Assembly (NCBI RefSeq): GCF_024181725.1
Contig: NZ_CP028908.1
Coordinates: 3,461,501 to 3,525,500, forward strand
DNA: 64,000 nt
Direction of reading: 5' to 3'
From: Bradyrhizobium sp. WD16
Lineage (GTDB): Bacteria; Pseudomonadota; Alphaproteobacteria; Rhizobiales; Xanthobacteraceae
The first letter of the stretch is position 1. Every line of letters starts with the position of its first letter. The position numbers and the translations under genes are program-made. The notes below the pieces were generated by a model. That model was given only the letters and a program-made list of their open reading frames with translations. It was not told the origin of the DNA and did no database searches. This document shows positions 24,353-33,578 of this stretch, piece by piece.

Positions 24353-26204
24353 GTGCGCCCAGCATGGGCGCCCTCTTATGGGTGCAAGTCCCATCGTGAG
24401 TTGATCACAACGAGCGAAGCGAAGCGCAACCGCATGAGGGCGACCGAGTGTGGGGAGGAAGCGTGGAGCGAAGCTGCGGGCCGATGAATAAGAAGCGGAT
24501 AGAAGGCGTTGCCGACCAGGGCGAGCGGGCCAGTAATCGCGAAGCTCTCGTGATCAAGGGGAAGCGGCGTAGATCCGGCGGTCGTGCAGTGAAGGAGTGC
24601 GTTCTTACCTGGGGAGGTCTCGCCTCATGCCCGAAAGGGCGACGGTGTCGAGCCGGAGCGAGAAGTCAGCCGAGGTCGTAGTAGCCGGTGGGAAGGCTGC
24701 GAAGCCGTCCCGCAGGCGAAGGGCCGAACGAGAGGGAGTGTTCGAGGCCATGTCGATGTGGCGAGCATTGCATCAGATGCCTGCGCAAGCAGGGCGGTCC
24801 GGGGTAGGACGCGGTGAAGCCGCGTGTGGCTCGGGCAGCGATGAAGCTCGTCGCCCGCGGCATGAACCGAAGGGCACAGGGTCGGCGCTGCTTTTGGCGG
24901 CTCTGGCGAGAGAGAACCTGCAACGGGCGTGGAAGCGGGTGCGGGCCAACAAAGGCGTAGCCGGTGTGGACGGTCTGGTCATTGACCAGACCGCCGCGCA
25001 GCTGCGTACGGCGTGGCCGGCGATCCGCGAGCAACTGTTGTCGGGGGCGTACCGGCCCAGTCCGGTGCGACGGGTGGCGATCCCCAAGCCCGAGGGCGGC
25101 GAGCGTGAGCTCGGCATCCCGACGGTGACGGATCGTCTGATCCAGCAGGCGCTGCTGCAAGTGCTGCAGCCCATTCTTGATCCGACCTTCAGCGAGCACA
25201 GCTACGGCTTCCGGCCGGGCCGAAGCGCGCATGACGCCGTCCTTGCGGCGCAGTCATACGTGCAATCGGGCCGCCGGATCGTGGTGGACGTCGACCTGGA
25301 AAAGTTCTTTGACCGGGTCGATCACGACATCCTCATCGACCGCCTTCAGAAACGGATCGGGGACACCGGGGTCATCCGGCTGATCCGGGCGTATCTGAAC
25401 AGCGGGATCATGGGCGATGGCGTGGTCCGGAAGCGAACGATGGGGACGCCGCAAGGCGGGCCGCTATCGCCGCTGCTGGCCAACGTTCTGCTCGATGAAG
25501 TGGACAAGGCGCTGGAACGTCGGGGCCATTGCTTCGTGCGCTACGCCGACGATGCGAACGTCTACGTTCGCAGCCGCCGGGCGGGTGACCGGGTGATGGC
25601 GCTGCTTCGGCGGCTCTACGGCAAGCTGCACTTGACGGTCAACGAGACCAAAAGCACAGTGGCCAGCGTGTTTGGTCGCAAGTTCCTGGGCTACAGCCTT
25701 TGGGTAGCCCCGGGCGGCGTGATCAAACGCAAGGTCGCCGACAAGCCGCTGAGGACGTTCAAGCAGCGCATCCGGCAACTGACCTGCCGCAGTGGCGGGC
25801 GCAGCATGCAGGATGTGGTGGATCGTCTGCGGCCCTATGTCCTGGGTTGGAAGGCGTACTTCCGGCTGGCGCAAACCCCACGGGTCTGGCGAGAGCTGGA
25901 CCAGTGGCTGCGTCACCGGCTGCGCGCCATCCAGCTCAAGCAGTGGAAGCGCGGTACGACCATGCACAGGGAACTGCTGGCGCTGGGAGCCAGGCCTGAC
26001 GTTGCGCGAAAGGTGGCGGCGAACAGCCGTCGCTGGTGGCGCAACAGCGGCATGCTCCTCAACGCCGTGCTAACCCTGAACTGGTCGGACCGGTTGGGAC
26101 TGCCCCGTCTCTCATGACCTCAACTTCTCGAACCGCCCGGTGCGGACCCGCATGCCGGGTGGTGTGGCAGGGGAGCAACCCAAAAGGTCGCCCCCTATGC
26201 CGAT
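24353..26204 (+). mobile_element. Group II intron (class C-like), about 1.85 kb, with maturase gene
   Basis: The 5' end is taken at GTGCGCCCAG (24353), a GUGCG-type start. The structured 5' part runs to the maturase gene. Domain V can be drawn at 26131-26164 (ACCGCCCGG paired with CCGGGTGGT), and domain VI from GGCAGGGG to CCCCTATGCC, ending ..CCGAT at 26204. Both boundaries are estimates. It sits right behind the degP terminator, fitting class C insertion behavior. Confidence 0.85.
24750..26117 (+). CDS. ltrA: Group II intron reverse transcriptase/maturase
   Basis: 455 residues from ATG 24750 (the frame is open further upstream within the intron RNA structure). Reverse transcriptase blocks are present: VRANKGVAGVDG, IPKPEGGERELGIPTVTDR, SYGFRPGRSAHDA, GTPQGGPLSPLLANVLLDE and the catalytic RYADD. 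A maturase X domain follows (LRPYVLGWKAYFRLAQTP). There is no HNH endonuclease domain, as in class C enzymes. It splices the intron RNA and reverse-transcribes it into new sites. Confidence 0.93.
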   Translation: MSMWRALHQMPAQAGRSGVGRGEAACGSGSDEARRPRHEPKGTGSALLLAALARENLQRAWKRVRANKGVAGVDGLVIDQTAAQLRTAWPAIREQLLSGAYRPSPVRRVAIPKPEGGERELGIPTVTDRLIQQALLQVLQPILDPTFSEHSYGFRPGRSAHDAVLAAQSYVQSGRRIVVDVDLEKFFDRVDHDILIDRLQKRIGDTGVIRLIRAYLNSGIMGDGVVRKRTMGTPQGGPLSPLLANVLLDEVDKALERRGHCFVRYADDANVYVRSRRAGDRVMALLRRLYGKLHLTVNETKSTVASVFGRKFLGYSLWVAPGGVIKRKVADKPLRTFKQRIRQLTCRSGGRSMQDVVDRLRPYVLGWKAYFRLAQTPRVWRELDQWLRHRLRAIQLKQWKRGTTMHRELLALGARPDVARKVAANSRRWWRNSGMLLNAVLTLNWSDRLGLPRLS

Positions 26205-26229
26205 TTTTGTTGATCAACTGTTCCCAGCG

Positions 26230-26442
26230 TTAGTCGACCACTTCGACGATGCGATGCGTACGGGGCTCGACGAGCACTGGCCGGTCGTTGATGACGGAGT
26301 AGCGATAGTTGTGGACGCCATCTTCCCGGGAGACCTCGTGACCCGGGCACGCTTCGGCGCGGAATACTTGGGAAGGAAGCGGAACGGTGCCGCGCCCCGA
26401 CGGTTGTTTGCTCCTTGAGCGCGATCGCAGGAGAAGGAACAC
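26230..26442 (-). pseudogene. DUF1236-family protein, C-terminal remnant
   Basis: The last 30 residues (YRYSVINDRPVLVEPRTHRI, then VEVVD) match the end of DUF1236 domains, which typically finish with a Y-x-V-V-N-x-x-x-V-L-V-D-P-x-T-x-x-I-V pattern. Upstream parts (TVPLPSQ) are also family-like but the frame has no signal peptide or proper start. It lies directly behind the group II intron. An apparently better copy is at 29566. Confidence 0.6.
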
Positions 26443-26693
26443 GAGAATGCATCTGGTGGTCAGGCTATCGGATGCCCGACTTGGCGACTATCGAAGCCTT
26501 CCCTGAGGAGATTTATCAGGAGGCGCGTGAGGCGCGCGAATATCGATACGTTCGACGCGGAACCGGCCGACGTGATTGAACCGGAAGAGTGCCCCGACCC
26601 TGGATCGCTTCATGTCACGCGCCTGATTTTTCCGCAAAACGAACTGCTGCTGAACTTGCGGCAGTGATGTACGATTGATCACCGGCCCAACGA

Positions 26694-26900
26694 ATGATGG
26701 AAACATCGATGACCCGCCTGGAAGAACTGCTTGGGCGCGCCGTATTCGACCGCTGGTCTGATCTGCCCCGCGACATTCAGGAGGTCCTGTTCGAGGCGGC
26801 CGTGGCCAATGAGCCCGACGCCCGCGAGCGGCTCGCGATTGAGTTGCACGAACGGCACCCCCGCACCGCTCATCCGCCAAAGCCCACCGCCATCGGCTGA
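26694..26900 (+). CDS. Small hypothetical protein (68 aa)
   Basis: The sequence RLEELLGRAVFDRWSDLPRD, QEVLFEAAV and the ending LHERHPRTAHPPKP resemble a short family common in Bradyrhizobium (the ending HxRTAHPPKP is recalled, not searched). The start is ATGATG at 26694, though ATG 26709 would begin the conserved part. It is acidic and helical. The function is unknown. Confidence 0.65.
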   Translation: MMETSMTRLEELLGRAVFDRWSDLPRDIQEVLFEAAVANEPDARERLAIELHERHPRTAHPPKPTAIG

Positions 26901-27352
26901 GGGGTGTGGCTGACTGGCGCGGGAGGTGTGGGCGTGATCGGCCGGTTCTATGAGCTGGACCGCGCCCCTGCACGCTGGCGATCGACCGAATCGATGCCCG
27001 TAATCGAAGCACTTGCGGTGCTCCAGTGCGGTGGATCTGACGCTTGTCCCTTTGGTTCTGACGTTCGTATGAGTGCTCGCTGCAAAGAGATACGAACGTT
27101 AGAACCGGGACACGAGGCCGAAAATGCCGCCCCCCGATATTGCGGCCCGGCACGTCATTCCGCGCCGGTTCCCGGATGCGGGGCGGGCCTCTAGGCGGCA
27201 TGGGACGCCAAAGGGGCGCACCAGAGCATGTTCAATCTGCGCCCCGAAGCGACGCGGAACCTGATCGAGGCGTGTCGTCTACCGCATCGACCGGCCGCGC
27301 AATTCACGGCGCCAGCGCGCAGCCGCTCCGGCAGCTCGTCTCGGATCGATGC
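26901..27352. other. Intergenic, contains decayed palindromic modules
   Basis: 452 bp without a convincing gene, upstream of the 3' end of the response regulator. The only structured part is the decayed C/A module remnant at 27023-27115. Confidence 0.6.
27023..27115. repeat. Decayed remnant: left arm of module C fused to an A-like module
   Basis: The left half starts CCAGTGCGGTGGATCTGACG (module C with CTAG changed to CCAG). It is followed by an A-like palindrome with arms TTCTGACGTTCGTAT / ATACGAACGTTAGAA and the ending GGGACACGAG (CTAG lost). Both outer CTAGs have mutated, so this is an old copy. Confidence 0.7.
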
Positions 27353-28030
27353 TCAGTTAAGCCCGATCTCAACCGCCACCCGAATCAGATCGGAATGGCT
27401 CCGCGCCCCCAGCTTCTGCTTCAACAAGGACGTGGTGTTGGCGACGGTCTTGTAGGAGATATCCAAGGCTTCCGCGATCTCGACGATCTTGCTGCCGCGC
27501 GAGAGCAGGCGCAGGATCTCCAGCTCGCGGGGGGTGAGTTGCGACGCCGGATTGGCACGCACCGCAGCGCTCGAGAACGTCACCGCCTGGGCAAGGGGGG
27601 CCGGGATGAAATTATTCCCCGCCGCCACCGCGCGGACCGCATCGACGAGAAGCTGCGGATCATCGCTCTTCGAGACATAGCCCATGGCGCCAAGTTCGAT
27701 CGCGCGGACGACGAAAGCGGGTTCGTCATTCATGCTGAAGATCACGATACGCGCGGAAGGATCGTCCTTTCGGATCCGCCGCAGCAGCTCGAAGCCGGAC
27801 AGATCGGGCAGGTTGATGTCGATGATCGTGACATCCGGCCGTCGATCCAGATAGGCCTGATGGCCATTTTTCTCGTTTTCTGCGGCCGTCAGTTCGACAT
27901 TGGATTCGGCCGCGAACATCGACCGGCAGCCGGCGACGACCACGGGGTGGTCGTCGACAATCAAAATTCGCAGGGGATGAATGGGTTCGGGCATAGCAAC
28001 CGTCGGAATTCGTTCCGGTTCTGTTAACAT
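27353..28030 (-). CDS. NarL/FixJ-type response regulator
   Basis: 225 residues from ATG 28030. A receiver domain (ILIVDDHPVV, phospho-acceptor Asp in TIIDINLPD, K in GYVSKSDD) is followed by a LuxR-type helix-turn-helix (LTPRELEILRLLSRGSKIVE, IAEALDISYKTVANTTSLLK). It is divergent from the sensor kinase at 28102 with a 71-bp gap, so the pair is a two-component system. The start could also be ATG 27994. The target genes are unknown. Confidence 0.9.
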   Translation of the reverse strand: MLTEPERIPTVAMPEPIHPLRILIVDDHPVVVAGCRSMFAAESNVELTAAENEKNGHQAYLDRRPDVTIIDINLPDLSGFELLRRIRKDDPSARIVIFSMNDEPAFVVRAIELGAMGYVSKSDDPQLLVDAVRAVAAGNNFIPAPLAQAVTFSSAAVRANPASQLTPRELEILRLLSRGSKIVEIAEALDISYKTVANTTSLLKQKLGARSHSDLIRVAVEIGLN

Positions 28031-28101
28031 GGTAATTGTCAGCCCTTGGAACAGGGGGGAACTGGTGTATGACACGGAACGCGCCTGGAGAGAATAATTG
28101 A

Positions 28102-29469
28102 ATGTGGACAAAGCTGTCGTTGCGGGCCCGGCTCTGCGTCCTCCTGAGCGCGATGACCCTCTCAATGCTGATCCTTGGGTTGGGGGCGCTCATGGTCTAC
28201 GCCCGTTACCAGCTGGCGGATGAGCAGGAACCCCGGGTGGCCGCCGCGAACGAAGTTGTAACAGCCCTTAATCACACGCTCGCGAACGTTGCATCGCCTG
28301 GAAGTACACTTGCTGCGTTTGTCGAAGGGCTGCCAAAGGATGGTTCGATCGGCTTCGAGGACGTCTCTATCGACCCCCATTCCGCCGAAGAGGCTGCCCG
28401 GGGCCAGCTTTCGGGCGGTGTGCCACAATGGTTCATCCGCCTGCTTGTCATGCCTGAGCTCACGACCCGCTACCCAGTTCTGATTGGTGGTACCAGGGTC
28501 GGGGACATCGTGTTTCGGTCTGATCTCGCAACTGACGTCAGCGAGAAATGGGTGGTCTTCCTCGCAGTGACCGGTGCTTCGATACTGCTATCGATTCTCG
28601 CGCCGCTGATCGCCTACTGGACCGTCGGGGCAACGTTGGCGCCGCTCGATGACATCGGCCACGTACTGACCCGGCTGCGGGCGGGGGATTACGCCGCCAG
28701 GCTCGGCTGCAAGGGACCTCCGGAGATCGTGGCCAGTTGCGGGCAAGTGAATGAGCTGGCGGATACGTTGGCGAAGCTCAGTGCCGACAACGCGCAGCTG
28801 CTGCGACGGCTGGTGATGCTCCAGGACGAAGAGCGCCGAGAACTCGCCCGTGAGTTGCATGACGAGTTGGGGCCGCTGCTGTTCGCGATCCGGGCCAACA
28901 CGGTGGTTCTGCTGCAAAGCCGGGGAGGGCGCGGCGCAGACGATCCGGCCACCAAGGTCTTGGAAGCCGTCGAGGGTTTGCAGCAGACCAATCGCCGCAT
29001 CCTGGACCGGCTACGGCCGATGCATGTCCAGGAACTGGGCTTGAAACGCAGCATCGAGGGTCTGGTGCGAGATGTCGAGCGCCAAAACGACCGTCTGCGG
29101 GTGAAGACGGTGGTCGATTCGACGTCGGACTTCGACCGGACGGTCGCCGAGACGCTTTATCGCGTGGTACAGGAAGCCCTGACGAATGTGCTGCGCCATG
29201 CGGCCGCGGCGGAAGTTAGCGTCGAGTTGCGCGTGCGATCTGAGGGTGTCGAGTTGACAGTCAGCGACGATGGCGTCGGTTTTCAGAGTCCCCTTGTGCT
29301 CGGCCGCGGATTGAACGGCATGCGCGAACGGGTTCGCGCTTTGAACGGAATCTTCGATCTGCATCGGGTCAACAATCGCACAGTTGTGCGTTGCCTTCTG
29401 CCGCTGGCCGGGATCCCGGGGGATCATGGCAGGGCGTTCCCGGACGCGTTCGCGCTGCTCAAGGAATAG
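28102..29469 (+). CDS. NarX/DegS-type sensor histidine kinase (HisKA_3)
   Basis: 455 residues: TM1 at about 13-34, a periplasmic domain of about 115 residues, TM2 at about 155-175, a HAMP-like linker, then the HisKA_3 motif with the phospho-acceptor His253 (RELARELHDELGPL) and an HATPase domain (VVQEALTNVLRHAAA, DDGVGF, GLNGMRERV). It phosphorylates the divergently encoded regulator at 27353. The signal is unknown. Confidence 0.9.
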   Translation: MWTKLSLRARLCVLLSAMTLSMLILGLGALMVYARYQLADEQEPRVAAANEVVTALNHTLANVASPGSTLAAFVEGLPKDGSIGFEDVSIDPHSAEEAARGQLSGGVPQWFIRLLVMPELTTRYPVLIGGTRVGDIVFRSDLATDVSEKWVVFLAVTGASILLSILAPLIAYWTVGATLAPLDDIGHVLTRLRAGDYAARLGCKGPPEIVASCGQVNELADTLAKLSADNAQLLRRLVMLQDEERRELARELHDELGPLLFAIRANTVVLLQSRGGRGADDPATKVLEAVEGLQQTNRRILDRLRPMHVQELGLKRSIEGLVRDVERQNDRLRVKTVVDSTSDFDRTVAETLYRVVQEALTNVLRHAAAAEVSVELRVRSEGVELTVSDDGVGFQSPLVLGRGLNGMRERVRALNGIFDLHRVNNRTVVRCLLPLAGIPGDHGRAFPDAFALLKE

Positions 29470-29565
29470 ATCGATCTTCCGCCTGCGGCGCTACGCCGCA
29501 AGCTGATTTGCTGCTTTTCCCGGCTTCGGAGCGAAGCCCCCAAAAGGCGGTTTGTCCTCGACGAC

Positions 29566-29928
29566 ATGGGCGTCCCGATCGTGCCGCACGGACATGCCCA
29601 AGATGTCGGCATGACCGCCCAGACGAAGTCCGGTACCAGCTCGCAGACGACGGTGGGCGCGACCGGTTCGTCGATCAACTTGACGCCGGACCAGCGCACC
29701 AAGATTCGCCAGACGGTGCTGACCTCGAGCGCGCCCCGGGTCGCTAACGTGAATTTCTCGATCCACGTCGGTACGGTGATTCTCCGTACGGTTCACGTCG
29801 TCGAGGTGCCGTCCACCCTGATCGAGATCCACCCCGATTGGCGCGGCTACCGCTACTTCGTGGTGCACGACCAGATCATCATCGTTGAACCGGACTCCTT
29901 GCGCATCGTCGCCGTGCTCGACGTCTGA
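29566..29928 (+). CDS. DUF1236-family protein, possibly lacking its signal peptide
   Basis: The central and C-terminal part is a good DUF1236 domain (NLTPDQRTKIRQTVL, then VEVPSTLIEIHPDWRGYRYF, ending IVEPDSLRIVAVLDV). Relatives are exported through an N-terminal signal peptide, but the first 30 residues here (MGVPIVPHGHAQDVGMTAQT) contain none. The N-terminus may be truncated or frameshifted. No ribosome binding site is obvious. Function unknown. Confidence 0.65.
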   Translation: MGVPIVPHGHAQDVGMTAQTKSGTSSQTTVGATGSSINLTPDQRTKIRQTVLTSSAPRVANVNFSIHVGTVILRTVHVVEVPSTLIEIHPDWRGYRYFVVHDQIIIVEPDSLRIVAVLDV

Positions 29929-30067
29929 TCCACGGCTCGGCGCATCCGTCCGAGCGCTGGCTCCCGTCGGGCCGCCGCGATCGAAAACGATCGTGGCGGC
30001 CCAACGCGGTTTGGGCGCTCGCTCAGGCATCAATGATGGATCGAGGTTTCGCGGCATCTCTGGCCGT

Positions 30068-31294
30068 CTACTCGACCTTTCTTCCGGTGAACGGGTTCCA
30101 GTCGCTCTCGGCCAATGCAGCCCAGGCGGTGGCGCCGAGGTGCGGTCGACGAAAATAGAAAAAATCAGGCACCGTCGCCGTTGGATCGATCGAGAGGCCT
30201 GTCGACACCCGCCCGTGTCGCGTCGCGTTCAACAGGCCGGTATCTGTCTGGTCGCTACGGAGTCCGCCGCGCAGAGCTGCCGAGCGCGACGGTTGGCCGG
30301 CGATGCGATAGGCGAGTGCGGCCTGCGCAGTCCCTTCGACCCATACGCCGTCTCTGTCCCCATCGAAGTCGAAGCCATCATCGACGGCGAGGTGGAGCTC
30401 GGCAAAAAGGAGGGCTGAGCGCCAGGTTCGCGGGGCGTCATCCAGCGCCATCCACGGCCATAGCTGGACGTCGAGGGCGAGCTGCTCTGGATCGGCCAGC
30501 AGACCGTCGGGCCGCGTTCCGAGCAGAAAATGATCCCCGGAGAAGACCTGATTGAGGAAGCGGCGTGCCGTCATCGCGGCGGCACGGTGGCCGGGCTGCC
30601 CTGTGACGCGAGCCAGCCAGCCGGCGGCGGCGGCAACATCGACGTTGTGCTCGGTCGATTTCCAGGTCAGCCGGACCTGCTGCGGATCATAGCCGTGAAA
30701 GCCCCCGCAGAATCCGGCCTCGCCGCAGCTGGCATGGCTGCTCACCCATTCGATCAGATGGCTGGCCGCTGCGAGGAAATCGCGATCGCCGGTGGCCCCA
30801 TGCAGCGTCAGCAACGCCAGGGCGCCCCAGGCGACGTTGCCGGTCGACGTGCCGTCTTGGGCCGGGTCTTCCGCCCATCTCCCCGCCGCGCTGTCCCACC
30901 AGCCCGGCAGCAACGGTGGACCCTCGTCCAGCGGTCCGGCGCGATAGGCATTGCGCAATCGGCCGTCGCTGAAGGTGCGATCCTGTCGTGCTGCGCGGAT
31001 CAGAGCGCGGCCGATTGGCAGCGCGGCTGCAACTTCGCCGCAGCCTACCAGGGCGATGGCGGCAAGGGCATTGTCGTAGACGAGGGCGGTGGAGGCGAGA
31101 CCATTCGGCAGCCGTGATTCGTCGGCGGCCGGTCGGTAGCTGCGCACGAACGCAGCGTCATGTCCGGCGGTCTCGGCGATGACGGCGCGTCGCAGTCCGG
31201 CGCAGAAGGTCTCGGCGGCGGCTGCATCGACGGCCGTCATCGTCCACCCGGAGCAAACGCAAAGGACGGCGACAAGATCACGGAGGAGCGTCAT
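30068..31294 (-). CDS. Secreted alpha/alpha-barrel-like protein, unknown function
   Basis: 408 residues. A signal peptide (LVAVLCVCSGWTMTAVDAAA) precedes repeated helix-pair sequence (TALVYDNALAAIALVGCGEV, NVAWGALALLTLHGATGDRD, EGTAQAALAYRIAG). That pattern suggests a six-hairpin glycosidase or terpene-cyclase-like toroid. It is translationally coupled to the TetR gene (ATGA overlap at 31291-31294). A glycoside hydrolase or lyase role is only inferred. Confidence 0.7.
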   Translation of the reverse strand: MTLLRDLVAVLCVCSGWTMTAVDAAAAETFCAGLRRAVIAETAGHDAAFVRSYRPAADESRLPNGLASTALVYDNALAAIALVGCGEVAAALPIGRALIRAARQDRTFSDGRLRNAYRAGPLDEGPPLLPGWWDSAAGRWAEDPAQDGTSTGNVAWGALALLTLHGATGDRDFLAAASHLIEWVSSHASCGEAGFCGGFHGYDPQQVRLTWKSTEHNVDVAAAAGWLARVTGQPGHRAAAMTARRFLNQVFSGDHFLLGTRPDGLLADPEQLALDVQLWPWMALDDAPRTWRSALLFAELHLAVDDGFDFDGDRDGVWVEGTAQAALAYRIAGQPSRSAALRGGLRSDQTDTGLLNATRHGRVSTGLSIDPTATVPDFFYFRRPHLGATAWAALAESDWNPFTGRKVE

Positions 31295-31953
31295 ATTTCT
31301 ATCCCCGGCCTGTCATGCGAATCCGCCGCCCCGCGCTCATGCGCCAGCACGCTGACGAGCTGCCAAGCGTTCTCGGCAATCGAGTTGATGCTCTCCGTGA
31401 AGTCGCTCCCGATCCAGCTGCGAGCGATCTGCACCACAGCGCCGACGGCGCCGACGCGCAACATGGCGTCAGTTGGCTGGGGCTGGCGCTCCGGCGCGAC
31501 GGTGCGCGCCAGAAGATCGCCGAACGAGCGCAGTGAGCGCGCCATGATCTCGTCCACCGCCGGACTGACCCGAGCAATCTCGACCACGAACAGCCGGGCG
31601 CCGTCCGGATCGTCCTTGAGCATCTGAAAGTAGGCGCTCAGTACGGCGCGGCAGCGAGTCTCGGCACTCCCTTCGTGCTCAGCCCGAATGCCGTCGAGGC
31701 AGTTCAGAACCAGCTGGGTGACTGTGTCGAAGGAGGCGATCAGGAGCGCCTCGCCGTTGGTGAAGGATTCGTAGAAGTAGCGTTCAGTGAGGCCGGCTTC
31801 CTCGCACACCGTCTTGACCGTTGCATTACGCCAGCCGACCCGGCCGTAGACGCGGATCGCAGCCTCGATCAGCCGCTCGCGCCGCTGGTCGCGCCGCTGC
31901 TGCGCGGAAAGTCCTGCATAGGCCCGTGGCGTCGTCATGATCGCTGTTGACAT
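31291..31953 (-). CDS. TetR-family transcriptional regulator
   Basis: 220 residues. The N-terminal helix-turn-helix is clear (LIEAAIRVYGRVGWRNATVK, TVCEEAGLTERYFYESFTNG), followed by an all-helical ligand domain. It is divergent from the monooxygenase operon (76-bp gap to 32030), which it probably represses, and co-directional with the secreted protein gene at 30068. The family usually responds to a small hydrophobic ligand. Confidence 0.9.
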   Translation of the reverse strand: MSTAIMTTPRAYAGLSAQQRRDQRRERLIEAAIRVYGRVGWRNATVKTVCEEAGLTERYFYESFTNGEALLIASFDTVTQLVLNCLDGIRAEHEGSAETRCRAVLSAYFQMLKDDPDGARLFVVEIARVSPAVDEIMARSLRSFGDLLARTVAPERQPQPTDAMLRVGAVGAVVQIARSWIGSDFTESINSIAENAWQLVSVLAHERGAADSHDRPGIEI

Positions 31954-32029
31954 GCCGAATTGTCAGATGTCAAGCTTCACCGCCAGAGCGCCAAGACGGC
32001 GAAGCCGCGCGATCAAGGGAGGCAGAACC

Positions 32030-33577
32030 ATGGTCGATAACGTGGCCGTCGTGATGCGTGACGGCATGGCGCAGCCCGCCGGGAGCGACGCCAACGATGT
32101 CGACGTGCTGATCGTCGGCGCGGGCCTCTCCGGAATCGGTTTCGCCTGGCATCTTCAGACCCATTGCCCAACAAAGTCCTGTGCCATTCTCGAGGCGCGC
32201 GATGTCCTCGGCGGCACCTGGGACCTCTTTCGTTACCCGGGCATCCGCTCGGATTCCGACATGCATACCCTTGGCTTTCGGTTCCGTCCCTGGCGGGGGG
32301 AAAAGTCGATCGCCGATGGACCATCGATCCTGAGCTATCTCAAGGAGACGGCGCAGGCGTATGGCATCGACCGCAGGATCCGCTTCGGACATAAGGTCAT
32401 CCGGGCGTCGTGGTCGTCGGAAGAGGCGCGTTGGAGCGTGGATGTCGCAGGGCCCGACGGCGCGGCCCAGCGCTGGACATGCGGCTTCCTCCAGATGTGC
32501 AGCGGTTATTACGACTATGACGGGGGCTACACGCCTGGCTGGCCCGGCATGGAGCGTTTCAAGGGCGTCATCCTGCATCCCCAGGCCTGGCCGGAGCAGA
32601 TCGACTATGACGGCAGGCGCGTCGTCGTGATCGGCAGCGGTGCTACGGCTGTGACGTTGGTGCCGGCGATGGCCGAGCGCGCCGCTCACGTCACCATGTT
32701 GCAGCGCTCCCCGACCTATGTGGTGTCGCGGCCGGCCCGCGATCCAATTGCCAACTGGCTTTACCGCAGGCTGCCAGAGCGCATTGCGCACACGATGGCA
32801 CGGTGGAAGAATATCCTGTTGCAGATGTATTTCTACAATGCCGCGCGCAGGAAGCCGGAGCGGGCCAAGAGCACCATTATACGCCTGGCCCAGGACGAGT
32901 TGGGCGACGGCTTCGACATCAGCCATTTCACGCCGCGCTATAATCCTTGGGATCAGCGGCTCTGCCTGGTGCCGGACAGTGACCTGTTCAAGGCGATCCG
33001 CGAAGGGCGCGCGTCGGTAGTGACCGACGAAATCGAGACATTCACCGAGTCCGGGCTGAAGCTCAAATCCGGCGAGGAACTCAGTGCTGATATCATCGTG
33101 ACTGCGACGGGGCTTAAGCTCAAGATGCTCGGCGGTTTGCAACTCTTCGTCGACGGCAACAAGCTCGAACTTGGTACGGTGCTTAACTACAAAGGCGTGA
33201 TGTATGGCGACGTGCCTAACCTCGGCGCAACATTTGGTTACACCAACGCGTCCTGGACGTTGAAGGCCGACCTGACGTCCGAATATCTCTGCCGCGTCCT
33301 CGGTTACATGGACCGCCACGGCTATGCGGTGTGCCGGCCGCACAATTCCGATCCGAACGTGACCGCCGACACCTCGCTTCCGCTGAACTCTGGCTATTTT
33401 CAACGCGCAGCCGGCACATTGCCGTTGCAAGGTTCCAGGCCGCCATGGCGGCTGAACCAGAATTACGCCCGCGATCTCGTGGCGCTGCGCTTCGGACGCG
33501 TCGACGACGGCACATTGCAGTTTGGTCGCGCGCAAGTGTCCCGTCTCCGAATGACCGCCCACGTTAGCGCTGGCTGA
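32030..33577 (+). CDS. Flavin-containing monooxygenase, Baeyer-Villiger type
   Basis: 515 residues from ATG 32030 (AGGGAGG upstream). FAD-binding GAGLSGIGFAWHL near residue 27, the Baeyer-Villiger fingerprint FKGVILHPQAWP, and an NADPH-binding GSGATAVTL are all visible. It would insert one oxygen next to a ketone using NADPH and O2, giving an ester. The following SDR and hydrolase genes could supply the ketone and cleave the ester, forming an alcohol-ketone-ester-acid route. Confidence 0.9.
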   Translation: MVDNVAVVMRDGMAQPAGSDANDVDVLIVGAGLSGIGFAWHLQTHCPTKSCAILEARDVLGGTWDLFRYPGIRSDSDMHTLGFRFRPWRGEKSIADGPSILSYLKETAQAYGIDRRIRFGHKVIRASWSSEEARWSVDVAGPDGAAQRWTCGFLQMCSGYYDYDGGYTPGWPGMERFKGVILHPQAWPEQIDYDGRRVVVIGSGATAVTLVPAMAERAAHVTMLQRSPTYVVSRPARDPIANWLYRRLPERIAHTMARWKNILLQMYFYNAARRKPERAKSTIIRLAQDELGDGFDISHFTPRYNPWDQRLCLVPDSDLFKAIREGRASVVTDEIETFTESGLKLKSGEELSADIIVTATGLKLKMLGGLQLFVDGNKLELGTVLNYKGVMYGDVPNLGATFGYTNASWTLKADLTSEYLCRVLGYMDRHGYAVCRPHNSDPNVTADTSLPLNSGYFQRAAGTLPLQGSRPPWRLNQNYARDLVALRFGRVDDGTLQFGRAQVSRLRMTAHVSAG

Positions 33578-33578
33578 A

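Noticed and set aside
26210-26217. TTGATCAA after the group II intron
   Set aside because: Only an 8-bp palindrome without the 4-base spacer of an FNR-type site; it lies at the intron 3' exon junction.
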